Shown: positions 1 to 6,787, counted from the stretch's first letter. The stretch: DNA of 7,865 nt from Clostridia bacterium (GCA_017504335.1 JAFVRI010000050.1:1-7865); one strand, 5' to 3'. Translations and numbers: made by a program. The notes: generated by a model not told the origin, from the letters alone.

Positions 1-1
1 C

Positions 2-1417
2 TTCGATATCTATGTTGAGCGCGATTTCGCCAACGGTACCCTTACCGAGGTCGAGGCCCAGGAGCTGTTTGACGACTTTGTTATGAAGCTTCGTATTGCC
101 CGTCATCTCCGTACTCCCGAGTACAACGAGCTGTTCGGCGGTGATCCCATGTGGATCACCGAGGCGCTGGGAGGTATGGGCGAGGACGGACGGACGCTGG
201 TTACCAAGAACACCTTCCGTATGCTCAACACCCTCTACACCCTCGGCTCCGCTCCCGAACCCAACCTGACCGTTCTTTGGTCCAATGCCCTGCCCGAGAA
301 TTTCAAGCGTTTCTGCGCGAAGGTCTCCAAGGATACCGACTCGATCCAGTATGAGAACGATGACGTAATGCGCCCCATCTACGGCGACGACTATGCCATC
401 GCCTGCTGCGTCTCCGCCATGAAGATCGGTAAGCAGATGCAGTTCTTCGGTGCCCGTTGCAATCTGGCAAAGCTTCTGCTGATCGCCATCAACGGCGGAT
501 ACGATACCACCAGCGGTATGCACATCGGCCCTCAGATGCCCGTTATGTCGGGAGACAAGCTGGACTTTGATGAGGTCATGAGCCGCATGGAGATCTACCT
601 TGCGTGGCTCTCCCGTCTCTATGTCAACACCATGAACGTCATTCACTATATGCACGACAAGTACGCCTATGAAAAGACCCAGATGGCTTTGCATGATACG
701 AACGTAGAGCGTTTCATGGCATTCGGTATTGCGGGACTTTCCGTGGTTGCCGACTCCCTGAGTGCCATCAAGTACGCATCGGTTCAGCCCATCAAGGACA
801 AGGAAGGCTTCATCATTGACTTCAACACCGTAGGCGACTTCCCCAAGTACGGAAACGATGACGACCGTGTGGATCTGATCGCAAAGGATATGACCCACCG
901 TGTCATTACCGAGCTTCGCAAGACGCCCACCTACCGTCATGCGATCCATACGCTGTCGGTTCTCACCATTACCTCCAACGTCATGTACGGAAAGAACACA
1001 GGCGCAACTCCCGACGGAAGAAGCGCATCTGCTCCCTTCGCTCCCGGAGCGAACCCCATGCACAACCGCGAGGAAAACGGTGCACTGGCATCCCTCAACT
1101 CGGTGGCGAAGATCAGCTATGACGATTGCCGCGACGGTGTATCCAACACCTTCTCCATTACCCCCGAGGCACTGGGCAAGAACGACGAGGACCGTGTTTC
1201 CAATCTGGTATCGATCCTTGACGGCTACTTTGCAAAGAAGGCCCATCACATCAACGTAAACGTCATGAATCGCGAGACGCTGATGAAGGCATACGAAAAT
1301 CCCGAGGCATATCCCAACCTGACCATCCGTGTATCGGGTTACGCCGTTCACTTCAATAAGCTCTCCCGTGAGCAACAGCGTGAGGTCATCAGCCGTACCT
1401 TCCACGTTTCTCTGTAA
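2..1417 (+). CDS. pflB: Pyruvate formate-lyase (formate C-acetyltransferase), C-terminal part, 5' end outside window
   Basis: This cytoplasmic glycyl-radical enzyme converts pyruvate and CoA to acetyl-CoA and formate in anaerobic fermentation. The reading frame is open from base 2, and the first codons ([14 protein letters not shown]) already align with E. coli PflB, so the gene starts upstream; by eye about 280 residues are missing. The catalytic Cys-Cys pair is present in AIACCVS (codons 404-409), matching Cys418/Cys419. The radical glycine lies in RVSGYAVHF (codon 1337-1339), matching Gly734. The stretches [38 protein letters not shown] and [10 protein letters not shown] are nearly identical to the family. 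About five residues are missing next to [11 protein letters not shown] relative to E. coli, in a variable loop. Arginine codons are strongly biased (16 CGT, 7 CGC of 25), as in highly expressed genes. The Cys pair and this overall similarity favour true PflB over other glycyl-radical enzymes such as glycerol dehydratases. Confidence 0.97.
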   Translation, partial: FDIYVERDFANGTLTEVEAQELFDDFVMKLRIARHLRTPEYNELFGGDPMWITEALGGMGEDGRTLVTKNTFRMLNTLYTLGSAPEPNLTVLWSNALPENFKRFCAKVSKDTDSIQYENDDVMRPIYGDDYAIACCVSAMKIGKQMQFFGARCNLAKLLLIAINGGYDTTSGMHIGPQMPVMSGDKLDFDEVMSRMEIYLAWLSRLYVNTMNVIHYMHDKYAYEKTQMALHDTNVERFMAFGIAGLSVVADSLSAIKYASVQPIKDKEGFIIDFNTVGDFPKYGNDDDRVDLIAKDMTHRVITELRKTPTYRHAIHTLSVLTITSNVMYGKNTGATPDGRSASAPFAPGANPMHNREENGALASLNSVAKISYDDCRDGVSNTFSITPEALGKNDEDRVSNLVSILDGYFAKKAHHINVNVMNRETLMKAYENPEAYPNLTIRVSGYAVHFNKLSREQQREVISRTFHVSL

Positions 1418-1418
1418 T

Positions 1419-2138
1419 ATGGAACAAACAACCGTGATCGGTCGAGTCCATTCGATCCAATCTCTCGGAACGGTAGATGGCCCCGGTGTGCGCTTCGTAG
1501 CGTTTCTGCAAGGGTGCCCTCTCCGTTGCGGGTGCTGTCACAATCCCGACACGTGGGATCTAAAGGGCGGCGAGGAATACACCCCAGAGGCTTTGGTTGC
1601 CAAGGTGAAGCGCTATCGGGAATATTTCGGGGCATCAGGCGGCATCACCCTGTCGGGCGGCGAACCCCTTCTGCAAGCGGATTTTTGCCGAGAAGTGTTT
1701 CGGCTCTGCCATGAGGCGGAGATCCACACCTGCCTGGATACATCCGGTTGTATACTCTCGGATTCGGTTAAAGCCCTGCTTGCCGAGACCGATCGGGTTC
1801 TTTTGGACGTGAAGTACACCACGAATGAAGATTACCGTCAATACGTGGGCTGTTCCCTCGATTCGTCTCTCGCCTTTCTTTCTTACCTGAATGAAAAAAA
1901 GATTCCCACCACGATCCGACAGGTGATCATTCCCACAAAGAACGATTCCGAGGAAGGGATCCTTTCCCTTCGGGAGATCGTCCGTAGCCACGCTTGCGTG
2001 GATCGGGTGGAGCTTTTGCCCTTCCGAAAGATCTGTCAGGTCAAATACGACGGGATGGGGATCCCCTTCCCCTTCGGTTCTCTGCCTGAACCGAGTTCGG
2101 AGCGGATACGGGAACTGGAATCTCTTTTGAATTCATAA
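1419..2138 (+). CDS. pflA: Pyruvate formate-lyase activating enzyme (radical SAM)
   Basis: This 239-residue radical S-adenosylmethionine enzyme abstracts a hydrogen from the active-site glycine of PflB and so switches it on under anoxia. The 4Fe-4S ligands are Cys33, Cys37 and Cys40 in GCPLRCGCCHNPDTWD, the CX3CX2C signature, with an additional Cys39. DGPGVRF (residues 20-26) and the SAM-binding SGGEP (79-83) are in place, as are HTCLDTSG and VELLPF further on. The length fits E. coli PflA (246 residues). It lacks the inserted ferredoxin domain of the longer glycyl-radical activases, which supports PflA. I chose the ATG one base after the pflB stop (TAA-T-ATG) because homology starts there; an in-frame upstream ATG at 1329 lies inside pflB. 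No Shine-Dalgarno sequence is visible in the bases just upstream, so translation is probably coupled to pflB. Its arginine codons are mainly CGG and CGA, unlike pflB. Confidence 0.96.
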   Translation: MEQTTVIGRVHSIQSLGTVDGPGVRFVAFLQGCPLRCGCCHNPDTWDLKGGEEYTPEALVAKVKRYREYFGASGGITLSGGEPLLQADFCREVFRLCHEAEIHTCLDTSGCILSDSVKALLAETDRVLLDVKYTTNEDYRQYVGCSLDSSLAFLSYLNEKKIPTTIRQVIIPTKNDSEEGILSLREIVRSHACVDRVELLPFRKICQVKYDGMGIPFPFGSLPEPSSERIRELESLLNS

Positions 2139-2140
2139 GA

Positions 2141-2175
2141 AAAACCGTGTCATCATTTGACACGGCTTTTTCTTT
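2141..2175 (+). terminator. Rho-independent terminator of pflBA
   Basis: An 8-bp perfect stem (CCGTGTCA at 2145-2152 with TGACACGG at 2158-2165) with a 5-base loop starts six bases after the pflA stop. It is followed by C and a run of five T (2167-2171), then CTTT. Four A before the stem could extend the pairing. The T-rich end overlaps the next promoter's -35 box. Confidence 0.9.
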
Positions 2176-2201
2176 ACATTTTCCCGAAATTGTGGTATAA
2201 T
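2173..2201 (+). promoter_or_regulatory. SigA-type promoter of the ZIP transporter gene
   Basis: The -35 box is TTTACA (2173-2178, 5 of 6 to consensus), followed by a 17-base spacer and a perfect TATAAT (2196-2201) with the extended -10 element TGG directly before it. The predicted start near 2208 gives a leader of about 27 bases. A GAGG at 2225-2228, six bases before the ATG at 2235, is the probable ribosome binding site. No operator, Zur-like box or riboswitch is apparent in this short leader. Confidence 0.85.
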
Positions 2202-2234
2202 GAAAAAAATAACTTTTATGAATCGAGGTTTTCT

Positions 2235-2996
2235 ATGCGTGAGGTTTTATTGACCGCCCTTGGGGTGGGTGGCGCCACGGTCATCGGTGCGCTTCTGGGT
2301 TTTCTCTTCAGGAAGCCCTCTCATAAATTCAACGACATTATTTTATCCTTTGCGGCAGGAGTCATGCTTGCCGCGGCGGTGGTGGGATTGATTCTTCCCT
2401 CCTTGGAATACGGAGACGGATGGTTGCCCCTTCTTATTACCGTTGCGGGCATCTTTTGCGGTGCCCTTTGTCTGAATCTCATCGACAAACTGGTTCCTCA
2501 CCTGCATAAAATGACGGGGATCGATCAGGAAAGGCATCCGGGGCAAACCGAGGCCCTCAATAAAGTTTTACTGTTCGTCATTGCCATTGCCATCCATAAC
2601 CTTCCCGAGGGAATCGCCGCGGGTGTCAGCTTCGGAGATGGCGACGTTTCCCGCGCGATTACTGTAGCGGGGGGAATCGCCCTGCAAAACATTCCTGAGG
2701 GCATGGTCATCATCGCTCCCATGCTGGTAGCGGGCATGAGTCGGGGAAGAACCTTCCTCATTGCCCTTGCTACGGGTCTTGTGGAGGTGATCGGCACCCT
2801 CATCGGATATTTTGCGGTTTCGGTATCCACCGCCATCCTTCCCTTTGCCTTGGCGTTTGCGGGCGGAACCATGCTCTACGTCATCAGCGACGAAATGATT
2901 CCCGAGACCCACGCCCACGGCAACGAACGAAGCGCCACTTATACGCTCCTACTCGGCTTTGCCGTGATGCTTGTCTTTGATTTTCTTTTGGGATAA
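2235..2996 (+). CDS. ZIP-family divalent metal transporter (GufA/ZupT-like)
   Basis: This 253-residue inner-membrane protein has about eight hydrophobic segments and the two ZIP signatures: HNLPEG (residues 121-126) in helix 4 and QNIPEG (151-156) in helix 5, which together form the binuclear metal site. ZIP proteins import Zn2+ and often Fe2+ or Mn2+ into the cytoplasm. The loop between helices 3 and 4 carries His89, His91 and His101, a short version of the family's His-containing loop. The C-terminal stretch ISDEMIPETHAHG and the final helix are typical of the bacterial GufA branch. I chose ATG 2235 because it follows a GAGG and a good promoter and starts the first hydrophobic helix; the longer frame from 2157 begins inside the preceding terminator. 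The gene appears monocistronic, but no terminator is visible after it, so readthrough into the next gene is possible. Metal specificity cannot be read from the sequence. Confidence 0.92.
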   Translation: MREVLLTALGVGGATVIGALLGFLFRKPSHKFNDIILSFAAGVMLAAAVVGLILPSLEYGDGWLPLLITVAGIFCGALCLNLIDKLVPHLHKMTGIDQERHPGQTEALNKVLLFVIAIAIHNLPEGIAAGVSFGDGDVSRAITVAGGIALQNIPEGMVIIAPMLVAGMSRGRTFLIALATGLVEVIGTLIGYFAVSVSTAILPFALAFAGGTMLYVISDEMIPETHAHGNERSATYTLLLGFAVMLVFDFLLG

Positions 2997-3009
2997 TTCC
3001 CGTTTTTCG

Positions 3010-3038
3010 TTGAAAAAAGATGAATTCTGTGGTATAAT
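3010..3038 (+). promoter_or_regulatory. SigA-type promoter of the NSS symporter gene
   Basis: The -35 box is TTGAAA (3010-3015), followed by a 17-base spacer and a perfect TATAAT (3033-3038) with extended -10 TGG. The 11-mer TGTGGTATAAT is identical to that of the ZIP promoter. The predicted start near 3045 leaves about 24 bases of leader. AGGAG (3058-3062) sits six bases before the ATG at 3069 and is a strong ribosome binding site. Confidence 0.87.
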
Positions 3039-3068
3039 ACATTTAACGAAAGATTTTAGGAGTACAAT

Positions 3069-4430
3069 ATGAGTTCTGAAAGAAGTTCCTTTACGGGAAA
3101 GATCGGCTTCGTGCTTGCCGCGGCAGGCTCGGCGGTCGGTCTTGGAAACATCTGGCGTTTCCCATACCTTGCCGCAAAATACGGAGGCGGCATCTTCCTT
3201 TTGGTCTATATCATCCTTTCGGTAACCTTCGGCTTTTCTTTGATGGTAGCCGAGATCGCCATCGGCAGAAAAACCAAGCTGAGTCCCATCGGCGCTTACA
3301 CCTCTCTTGACAAGAGATTTTCCTTCGTAGGATGGCTTGGCGCGCTGATTCCCGTCATGATCCTTCCCTATTATTCAGTCATCGGCGGATGGGTATTGAA
3401 GTATTTGTTTGGCTTCATAACCGGAGAAGCATCAAGCATGGCGGAAGGAACCTACTTCGGGGGTTATATTGCCAAGGCAGGAGAACCCATTGTTTGGTTT
3501 CTTCTCTTTATTGCATTGACCGCCGTCATCGTTCTCTTCGGTGTGGAAAAGGGGATCGAAAAGGTCAGCAAAATCATGATGCCGATCCTCGTGCTTCTTA
3601 CGCTCTTTATAGCTGTCTATACGATTGTTACGTTGGACGGCGCCTTTGACGGATTGCTTTATTATATCAAGCCCGACTTTTCCCAGTTTTCCATCATGAC
3701 CGTGGTTGCCGCTATGGGACAACTCTTCTACTCCATGTCGTTGGCGATGGGAATCATGATCACCTTCGGATCGTATATGAAGAAGGATATCAGCATTGAA
3801 AAATCGGTTCACCAGATCGAGTTGTTTGACACAGGCATCGCCTTCCTTGCGGGCATGATGATCGTTCCCGCCGTATTTGCCTTTGAAGGCGGAAACGTGG
3901 AAAATATGGACAAGGGCGCAGGTCTGATGTTCATCACTCTTCCTCAGATCTTCAAAACCATGCCCGGCGGCACCGTCATCGGCGTGCTCTTCTTCTTCAT
4001 GGTCTTGCTGGCAGCGCTCACCTCTGCCATCTCGCTCATGGAGACCGTGGTATCCATCTTCCAGGACAAGCTGAAGATGGGACGAAAGAGCAGTTGCTTC
4101 CTGGTTCTTGGGATCTGTCTCCTTCTGGGAATTCCATCCGCGCTCGGTTCCAGCGCATGGAGCGGCGTTACCCTCCTCGGAAAGCAGTTCCTGGATTTCT
4201 TCGACTTCATCACCAACAGTATATTCATGCCCGTTGTGGCATTTGCCACCTGTCTCTTTGTGGGCTATTTCATCAAGCCCCGAAGTGCCATCGAGGACGA
4301 GGTCTCCCTCAGCTCCCCCTTCCGAGGAAGGCTTCTGTATCGGGTCATCATCCGCTACATTGCTCCCATTTGCATTCTGACCATCTTAGTCTCTTCCGTT
4401 CTGGAAGCATTCAAGATCATTTCCATCTAA
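3069..4430 (+). CDS. Sodium:neurotransmitter symporter (NSS/SNF) family transporter, probable Na+-coupled amino-acid uptake
   Basis: This 453-residue membrane protein has the LeuT fold and about 11 helices, as in MhsT and TnaT rather than the 12 of LeuT. Helix 1 carries GSAVGLGNIWRFPY (20-33), with Ala22, Asn27 and Arg30 falling on the same numbers as in LeuT. The unwound part of helix 6 reads LFYSMSLAMG, putting Ser222 and Ser224 at the LeuT Thr254 and Ser256 positions. Helix 8 has ALTSAIS with Thr318-Ser319, the Na2-site pair. Asp254 in FDTGIAFLAG aligns with LeuT Asn286 of the Na1 site; an Asp there is known in several bacterial members and fits chloride-independent transport. Family members take up amino acids with Na+, often hydrophobic or aromatic ones, but the substrate here is unknown. 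The start is fixed by AGGAG six bases upstream. The gene has its own promoter and terminator and is probably monocistronic. Confidence 0.94.
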   Translation: MSSERSSFTGKIGFVLAAAGSAVGLGNIWRFPYLAAKYGGGIFLLVYIILSVTFGFSLMVAEIAIGRKTKLSPIGAYTSLDKRFSFVGWLGALIPVMILPYYSVIGGWVLKYLFGFITGEASSMAEGTYFGGYIAKAGEPIVWFLLFIALTAVIVLFGVEKGIEKVSKIMMPILVLLTLFIAVYTIVTLDGAFDGLLYYIKPDFSQFSIMTVVAAMGQLFYSMSLAMGIMITFGSYMKKDISIEKSVHQIELFDTGIAFLAGMMIVPAVFAFEGGNVENMDKGAGLMFITLPQIFKTMPGGTVIGVLFFFMVLLAALTSAISLMETVVSIFQDKLKMGRKSSCFLVLGICLLLGIPSALGSSAWSGVTLLGKQFLDFFDFITNSIFMPVVAFATCLFVGYFIKPRSAIEDEVSLSSPFRGRLLYRVIIRYIAPICILTILVSSVLEAFKIISI

Positions 4431-4432
4431 AC

Positions 4433-4475
4433 AAAAGAACACGGAGAACGAAACCCGTTCTCCGTGTTCTTTTTT
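4433..4475. terminator. Bidirectional Rho-independent terminator between convergent NSS and araM genes
   Basis: A perfect 14-bp stem (4437-4450 with 4456-4469) encloses a 5-base loop. It has six T on the plus side (4470-4475) and, read on the minus strand, a TTTTGTTTA tail at 4436-4428. Flanking A and T residues can extend the stem. The plus-strand T-run overlaps the araM stop codon (4474-4476), so the single hairpin can end both genes. Confidence 0.93.
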
Positions 4476-5787
4476 ATGCCAGTGTATCTGCCATTTCATC
4501 CAAAAGCCCAAGATCCCAAAGAAGTCTCGGAAGGATGTATTTATCGCGAATATCCTTGGTAGCCTTGAAGGTAATGGGAAGCAGTGCTTCGTCGATCCCG
4601 ATCTCAGAGGGACGCTTGGGGCATTCGATCCGATCGAGAAGCGCCTCCAGCTCTGCGGCGGTGGGAATTTCCTCATCGATGATCCGGAGGATCTCATCCC
4701 AATTCTCCACGATCTTGACAAGGCGCACCTTGTGCGTTTCCGGATCATATTTCTGTTCCTTGGCATCTAAGCGAATCATCGCCTGCGCGCTCGAACCGAG
4801 GAAGCCTGAAAGCTCCTCGAACCATCCATCCTTCGAAAATGCTTCTACCGAAGCGATTCCCTTCTTTACATCTGGGGTGACGGTTTTCAGCTTCTCGTAA
4901 AGTCTTGCGGAATAGAGGGTACCGATGGCAACCTGAATGCCGTGGGTGGAGCAAGCATCTCCGAATTCCAACGCTCTCATGTCCCAAACGTGGGAGAAAT
5001 AATGCTCTACGCCCGAAGCGGGACGGGAGCAATCGGCGTAGCTCATGGCAAGTCCCGCCTGCACAAGTCCTTGGAACACGGCTTCTACCGCCGCATCCTC
5101 TCGCTTCAGCAGTCCGTCCGCATTGTCAGAGCAGGCTCTGAGGCACTCCCGCATCAGCTCGGCAATGTCCTCGCAGTAGTATTCACCTACCAGCAGACGC
5201 GCGATCCTCCACTCGGCAAGGCTGATATACTTTGCCAGCATATCTCCAAGACCCGACTTCAGCATTTCTGCGGGGGCTTCCTTCAGAATATCCACGTCAC
5301 CGATGATCACCTCGGGGCATTTGGTGGGAAGCGATACCTTCACACCGTCTCTTGCCATGGACGAGGTTGCGGAAGCATAGCCATCCATAGAGGGGGCAGT
5401 CGCAACGATCATATAACCAAGCTTTGCCACGGTTGCCACGATCTTGGATACGTCACCAATCACACCCGAGCCAACCGCAAGCACCAGATCGCAGGATGGA
5501 TCGAAGTGCATAAATACCGCTCCTACCGTTTCCTCATCGGGCTCGGAATGATCCTTGGCGATCACGTATTTGCTGTACGGGATCCCCGCCTTCTCCAAAA
5601 TTACCGAGACGGTCTGTCCCGCCGCGCGGTCGGTGTTTACGTCGCAAAGCACAAAGGGCTTCGTCGCACCCATCTTTTTTATTTCTTCGGGGAGCTTTTC
5701 CACCACTCCCTTGCCAATGATCACGTTGTTGACGGCACAGCGATGCGCTTTTCCGCACGCACATCCCGTTTCTTTGATCTCCACCAT
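4474..5787 (-). CDS. araM: AraM-type sn-glycerol-1-phosphate dehydrogenase (NAD(P)-dependent)
   Basis: The predicted 437-residue enzyme reduces dihydroxyacetone phosphate to sn-glycerol-1-phosphate with NAD(P)H. It belongs to the iron-containing-alcohol-dehydrogenase/glycerol-dehydrogenase fold. The dinucleotide-binding part shows AVGSGVIGDVSK (104-115) and TAPSMDGYAS (130-139), close to B. subtilis AraM. Probable metal ligands are Asp182 in GLGDMLAKY, His262 (or His266) in SRPASGVEHYFSH, and His282 in THGIQV; B. subtilis AraM uses Ni2+. The N-terminus has a Cys/His cluster, CACGKAH plus Cys17. I chose the ATG at 5787 because a perfect AAGGAGG lies seven bases upstream (5795-5801) and homology begins there; the longer frame from 5883 would cover the promoter. 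The length is slightly above B. subtilis AraM (about 394). In B. subtilis the product feeds heptaprenylglyceryl phosphate synthesis through PcrB, but neither pcrB nor arabinose genes are in this window. The gene is monocistronic. Confidence 0.9.
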   Translation of the reverse strand: MVEIKETGCACGKAHRCAVNNVIIGKGVVEKLPEEIKKMGATKPFVLCDVNTDRAAGQTVSVILEKAGIPYSKYVIAKDHSEPDEETVGAVFMHFDPSCDLVLAVGSGVIGDVSKIVATVAKLGYMIVATAPSMDGYASATSSMARDGVKVSLPTKCPEVIIGDVDILKEAPAEMLKSGLGDMLAKYISLAEWRIARLLVGEYYCEDIAELMRECLRACSDNADGLLKREDAAVEAVFQGLVQAGLAMSYADCSRPASGVEHYFSHVWDMRALEFGDACSTHGIQVAIGTLYSARLYEKLKTVTPDVKKGIASVEAFSKDGWFEELSGFLGSSAQAMIRLDAKEQKYDPETHKVRLVKIVENWDEILRIIDEEIPTAAELEALLDRIECPKRPSEIGIDEALLPITFKATKDIRDKYILPRLLWDLGLLDEMADTLA

Positions 5788-5794
5788 CGTGATA

Positions 5795-5801
5795 CCTCCT
5801 T
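5795..5801 (-). promoter_or_regulatory. Ribosome binding site deciding the araM start
   Basis: On the minus strand this reads AAGGAGG, a full match to the Shine-Dalgarno consensus, seven bases before the ATG at 5787. It supports the 437-residue protein over the 32-residue-longer frame. Confidence 0.9.
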
Positions 5802-5815
5802 GTTTGATTGGATAC

Positions 5816-5844
5816 AGTATAACATAAATCGAAAAAATCGTCAA
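5816..5844 (-). promoter_or_regulatory. SigA-type promoter of araM
   Basis: Read on the minus strand, TTGACG (5844-5839) is followed by a 17-base spacer and TATACT (5821-5816), with an extended -10 TGT. The leader is about 22 bases and has no visible operator. The promoter lies just downstream of the terminator of the glycosidase-permease operon, so araM is an independent unit. Confidence 0.85.
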
Positions 5845-5877
5845 GGAGATTTCGTCAAAAAGAATGTCATCCAAAGG

Positions 5878-5910
5878 AAACAATCAAACGGCGGGAGCAA
5901 GCCCCCGCCG
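5878..5910 (-). terminator. Rho-independent terminator of the GH10-permease operon
   Basis: Read on the minus strand, CGGCGGG (5910-5904) pairs perfectly with CCCGCCG (5895-5889) across an 8-base loop. The stem is followed by TTTGATTGTTT (5888-5878). It begins 16 bases after the permease stop. The 7-bp all-GC stem is strong, while the T tract is interrupted. Confidence 0.85.
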
Positions 5911-5926
5911 AGCATATATTTTATTC

Positions 5927-6787
5927 TTATAAATTCACCAAGAAAAGTCCGCAAAGACCTAAGACAAGTCCCAAAATCTTCTTTGCCGTCAAGGGTTCCT
6001 TAAAAGCAAACACCGAGCAGATGCAGACGAAAATGATACCCGATCCGTTAAACAGAGGGAACATGATGGCGGACGGAACGCTTCCCGCCAGAGCCGTCAT
6101 TACCAGGCTGATCACACAGAGCGAGACCGCACTTCCCGCGGCGCAAAGAAGGATCCGTTTCAGATCGGTTTTGCTCTCCCCACGTGGGCGAACAAATACG
6201 CCGAGAAGCAGACACGCCACCGCAAAGGAATAAAAATTATAGGCGCTCACGCTTTGCTCGGAGAAATAAAGGCCCATCATTTTTTGCGCGATCATAACGC
6301 CGCCGCTGGTCAGGAACACAAGGATCCCGATCACGATCCCAACCGTATCAAACCCTTTTTTCTCCCCTTTGCTGTCTTTCAGCAGCACGATGGAAGCCAC
6401 CGCAAGCAGAATGCCGATCAAAGACAAAAGTCCCAAAGGCTCCGACCAGAAAAAGTGCCCCAGCACACAGGGAAGGATCATGCCCGAGGCATGACAAAGG
6501 GTCATAAACGCAACCGAGGTCATTTCGTAACCCCGCAAGATAATGGTCTTGCTGACCGCATACATGATGCCGCAGGCAATGCCGCAAAGGAGAACTCCCG
6601 CTTGGAATCTCGGCGCGTGATCGCCGAGAAACATGGGCAAAAGGCAGATGCTTCCGATCAGAAATTTGACGGTATTGTAGAGGAAATTATGTCCGCTCCC
6701 GCTTTTGGACGAAACATATTTGTCGCAAAAGGAATTGACCACGTACAACGGCACACACGCAAGAATGATCCAGATCTCCTTCGTCAT
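5927..6787 (-). CDS. EamA/DMT-superfamily permease (10 predicted membrane helices)
   Basis: This 286-residue membrane protein consists of two tandem EamA-like halves (about residues 5-137 and 149-285) of roughly five helices each, the layout of the drug/metabolite transporter superfamily. Visible marks are the charged segment after helix 1 (NSFCDKYVSS), the end of the first half with FFWSEPLGLLSLIGILLAVASIVLL, and the end of the second with FAFKEPLTAKKILGLVLGLCGLFLV; this (E)PL-x-G/A pattern near the last helix is typical of EamA repeats. Members move amino acids, nucleotide sugars, small metabolites or sugars, usually outward, and the substrate cannot be deduced here. The start ATG overlaps the stop of the upstream glycosidase gene (ATGA), so it is translated by coupling; only a weak GGTGG precedes it. 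A role in uptake or export linked to glycan breakdown is inferred from context only. Confidence 0.88.
   Translation of the reverse strand: MTKEIWIILACVPLYVVNSFCDKYVSSKSGSGHNFLYNTVKFLIGSICLLPMFLGDHAPRFQAGVLLCGIACGIMYAVSKTIILRGYEMTSVAFMTLCHASGMILPCVLGHFFWSEPLGLLSLIGILLAVASIVLLKDSKGEKKGFDTVGIVIGILVFLTSGGVMIAQKMMGLYFSEQSVSAYNFYSFAVACLLLGVFVRPRGESKTDLKRILLCAAGSAVSLCVISLVMTALAGSVPSAIMFPLFNGSGIIFVCICSVFAFKEPLTAKKILGLVLGLCGLFLVNL

Noticed and set aside
1988..2001. Palindrome CCACGCTTGCGTGG inside pflA
   Set aside because: It falls in coding sequence (SHACVDR) with no nearby start, promoter or second copy; no reason to call it an operator.
2157..2162. Perfect TTGACA as a possible -35 box for the ZIP gene
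   Set aside because: It is part of the pflBA terminator stem region and is 33 bases from the TATAAT, far beyond a workable spacer; TTTACA at 2173 has the right 17-base distance.
2157..2234. Longer N-terminus for the ZIP transporter (ATG 2157)
   Set aside because: It would start inside the pflBA terminator and upstream of the promoter; the added residues are not conserved-looking, and ATG 2235 has a GAGG and begins the first helix.
4094..4900. Open frame of 268 codons on the plus strand spanning the NSS end and the araM 3' part
   Set aside because: It crosses the strong bidirectional terminator and overlaps two conserved genes in other frames; the translation is rich in Ser and Arg and shows no domain.
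5788..5883. Longer N-terminus for AraM (ATG at 5883)
   Set aside because: The extension covers the -35, -10 and AAGGAGG elements; the start at 5787 is far better supported.
4942..6003. Open frame of 353 codons on the plus strand opposite araM
   Set aside because: It lies antisense to the clearly recognisable AraM protein, runs through the araM promoter and the neighbouring terminator, and its translation resembles no family I know; it is a shadow of GC-biased coding on the other strand.
6608..6629. Inverted repeat TCTCGGCG/CGCCGAGA inside the permease gene
   Set aside because: The 8-bp stem has no T-run and lies within conserved coding sequence (around FLGDHAPRF); probably chance or codon-driven.
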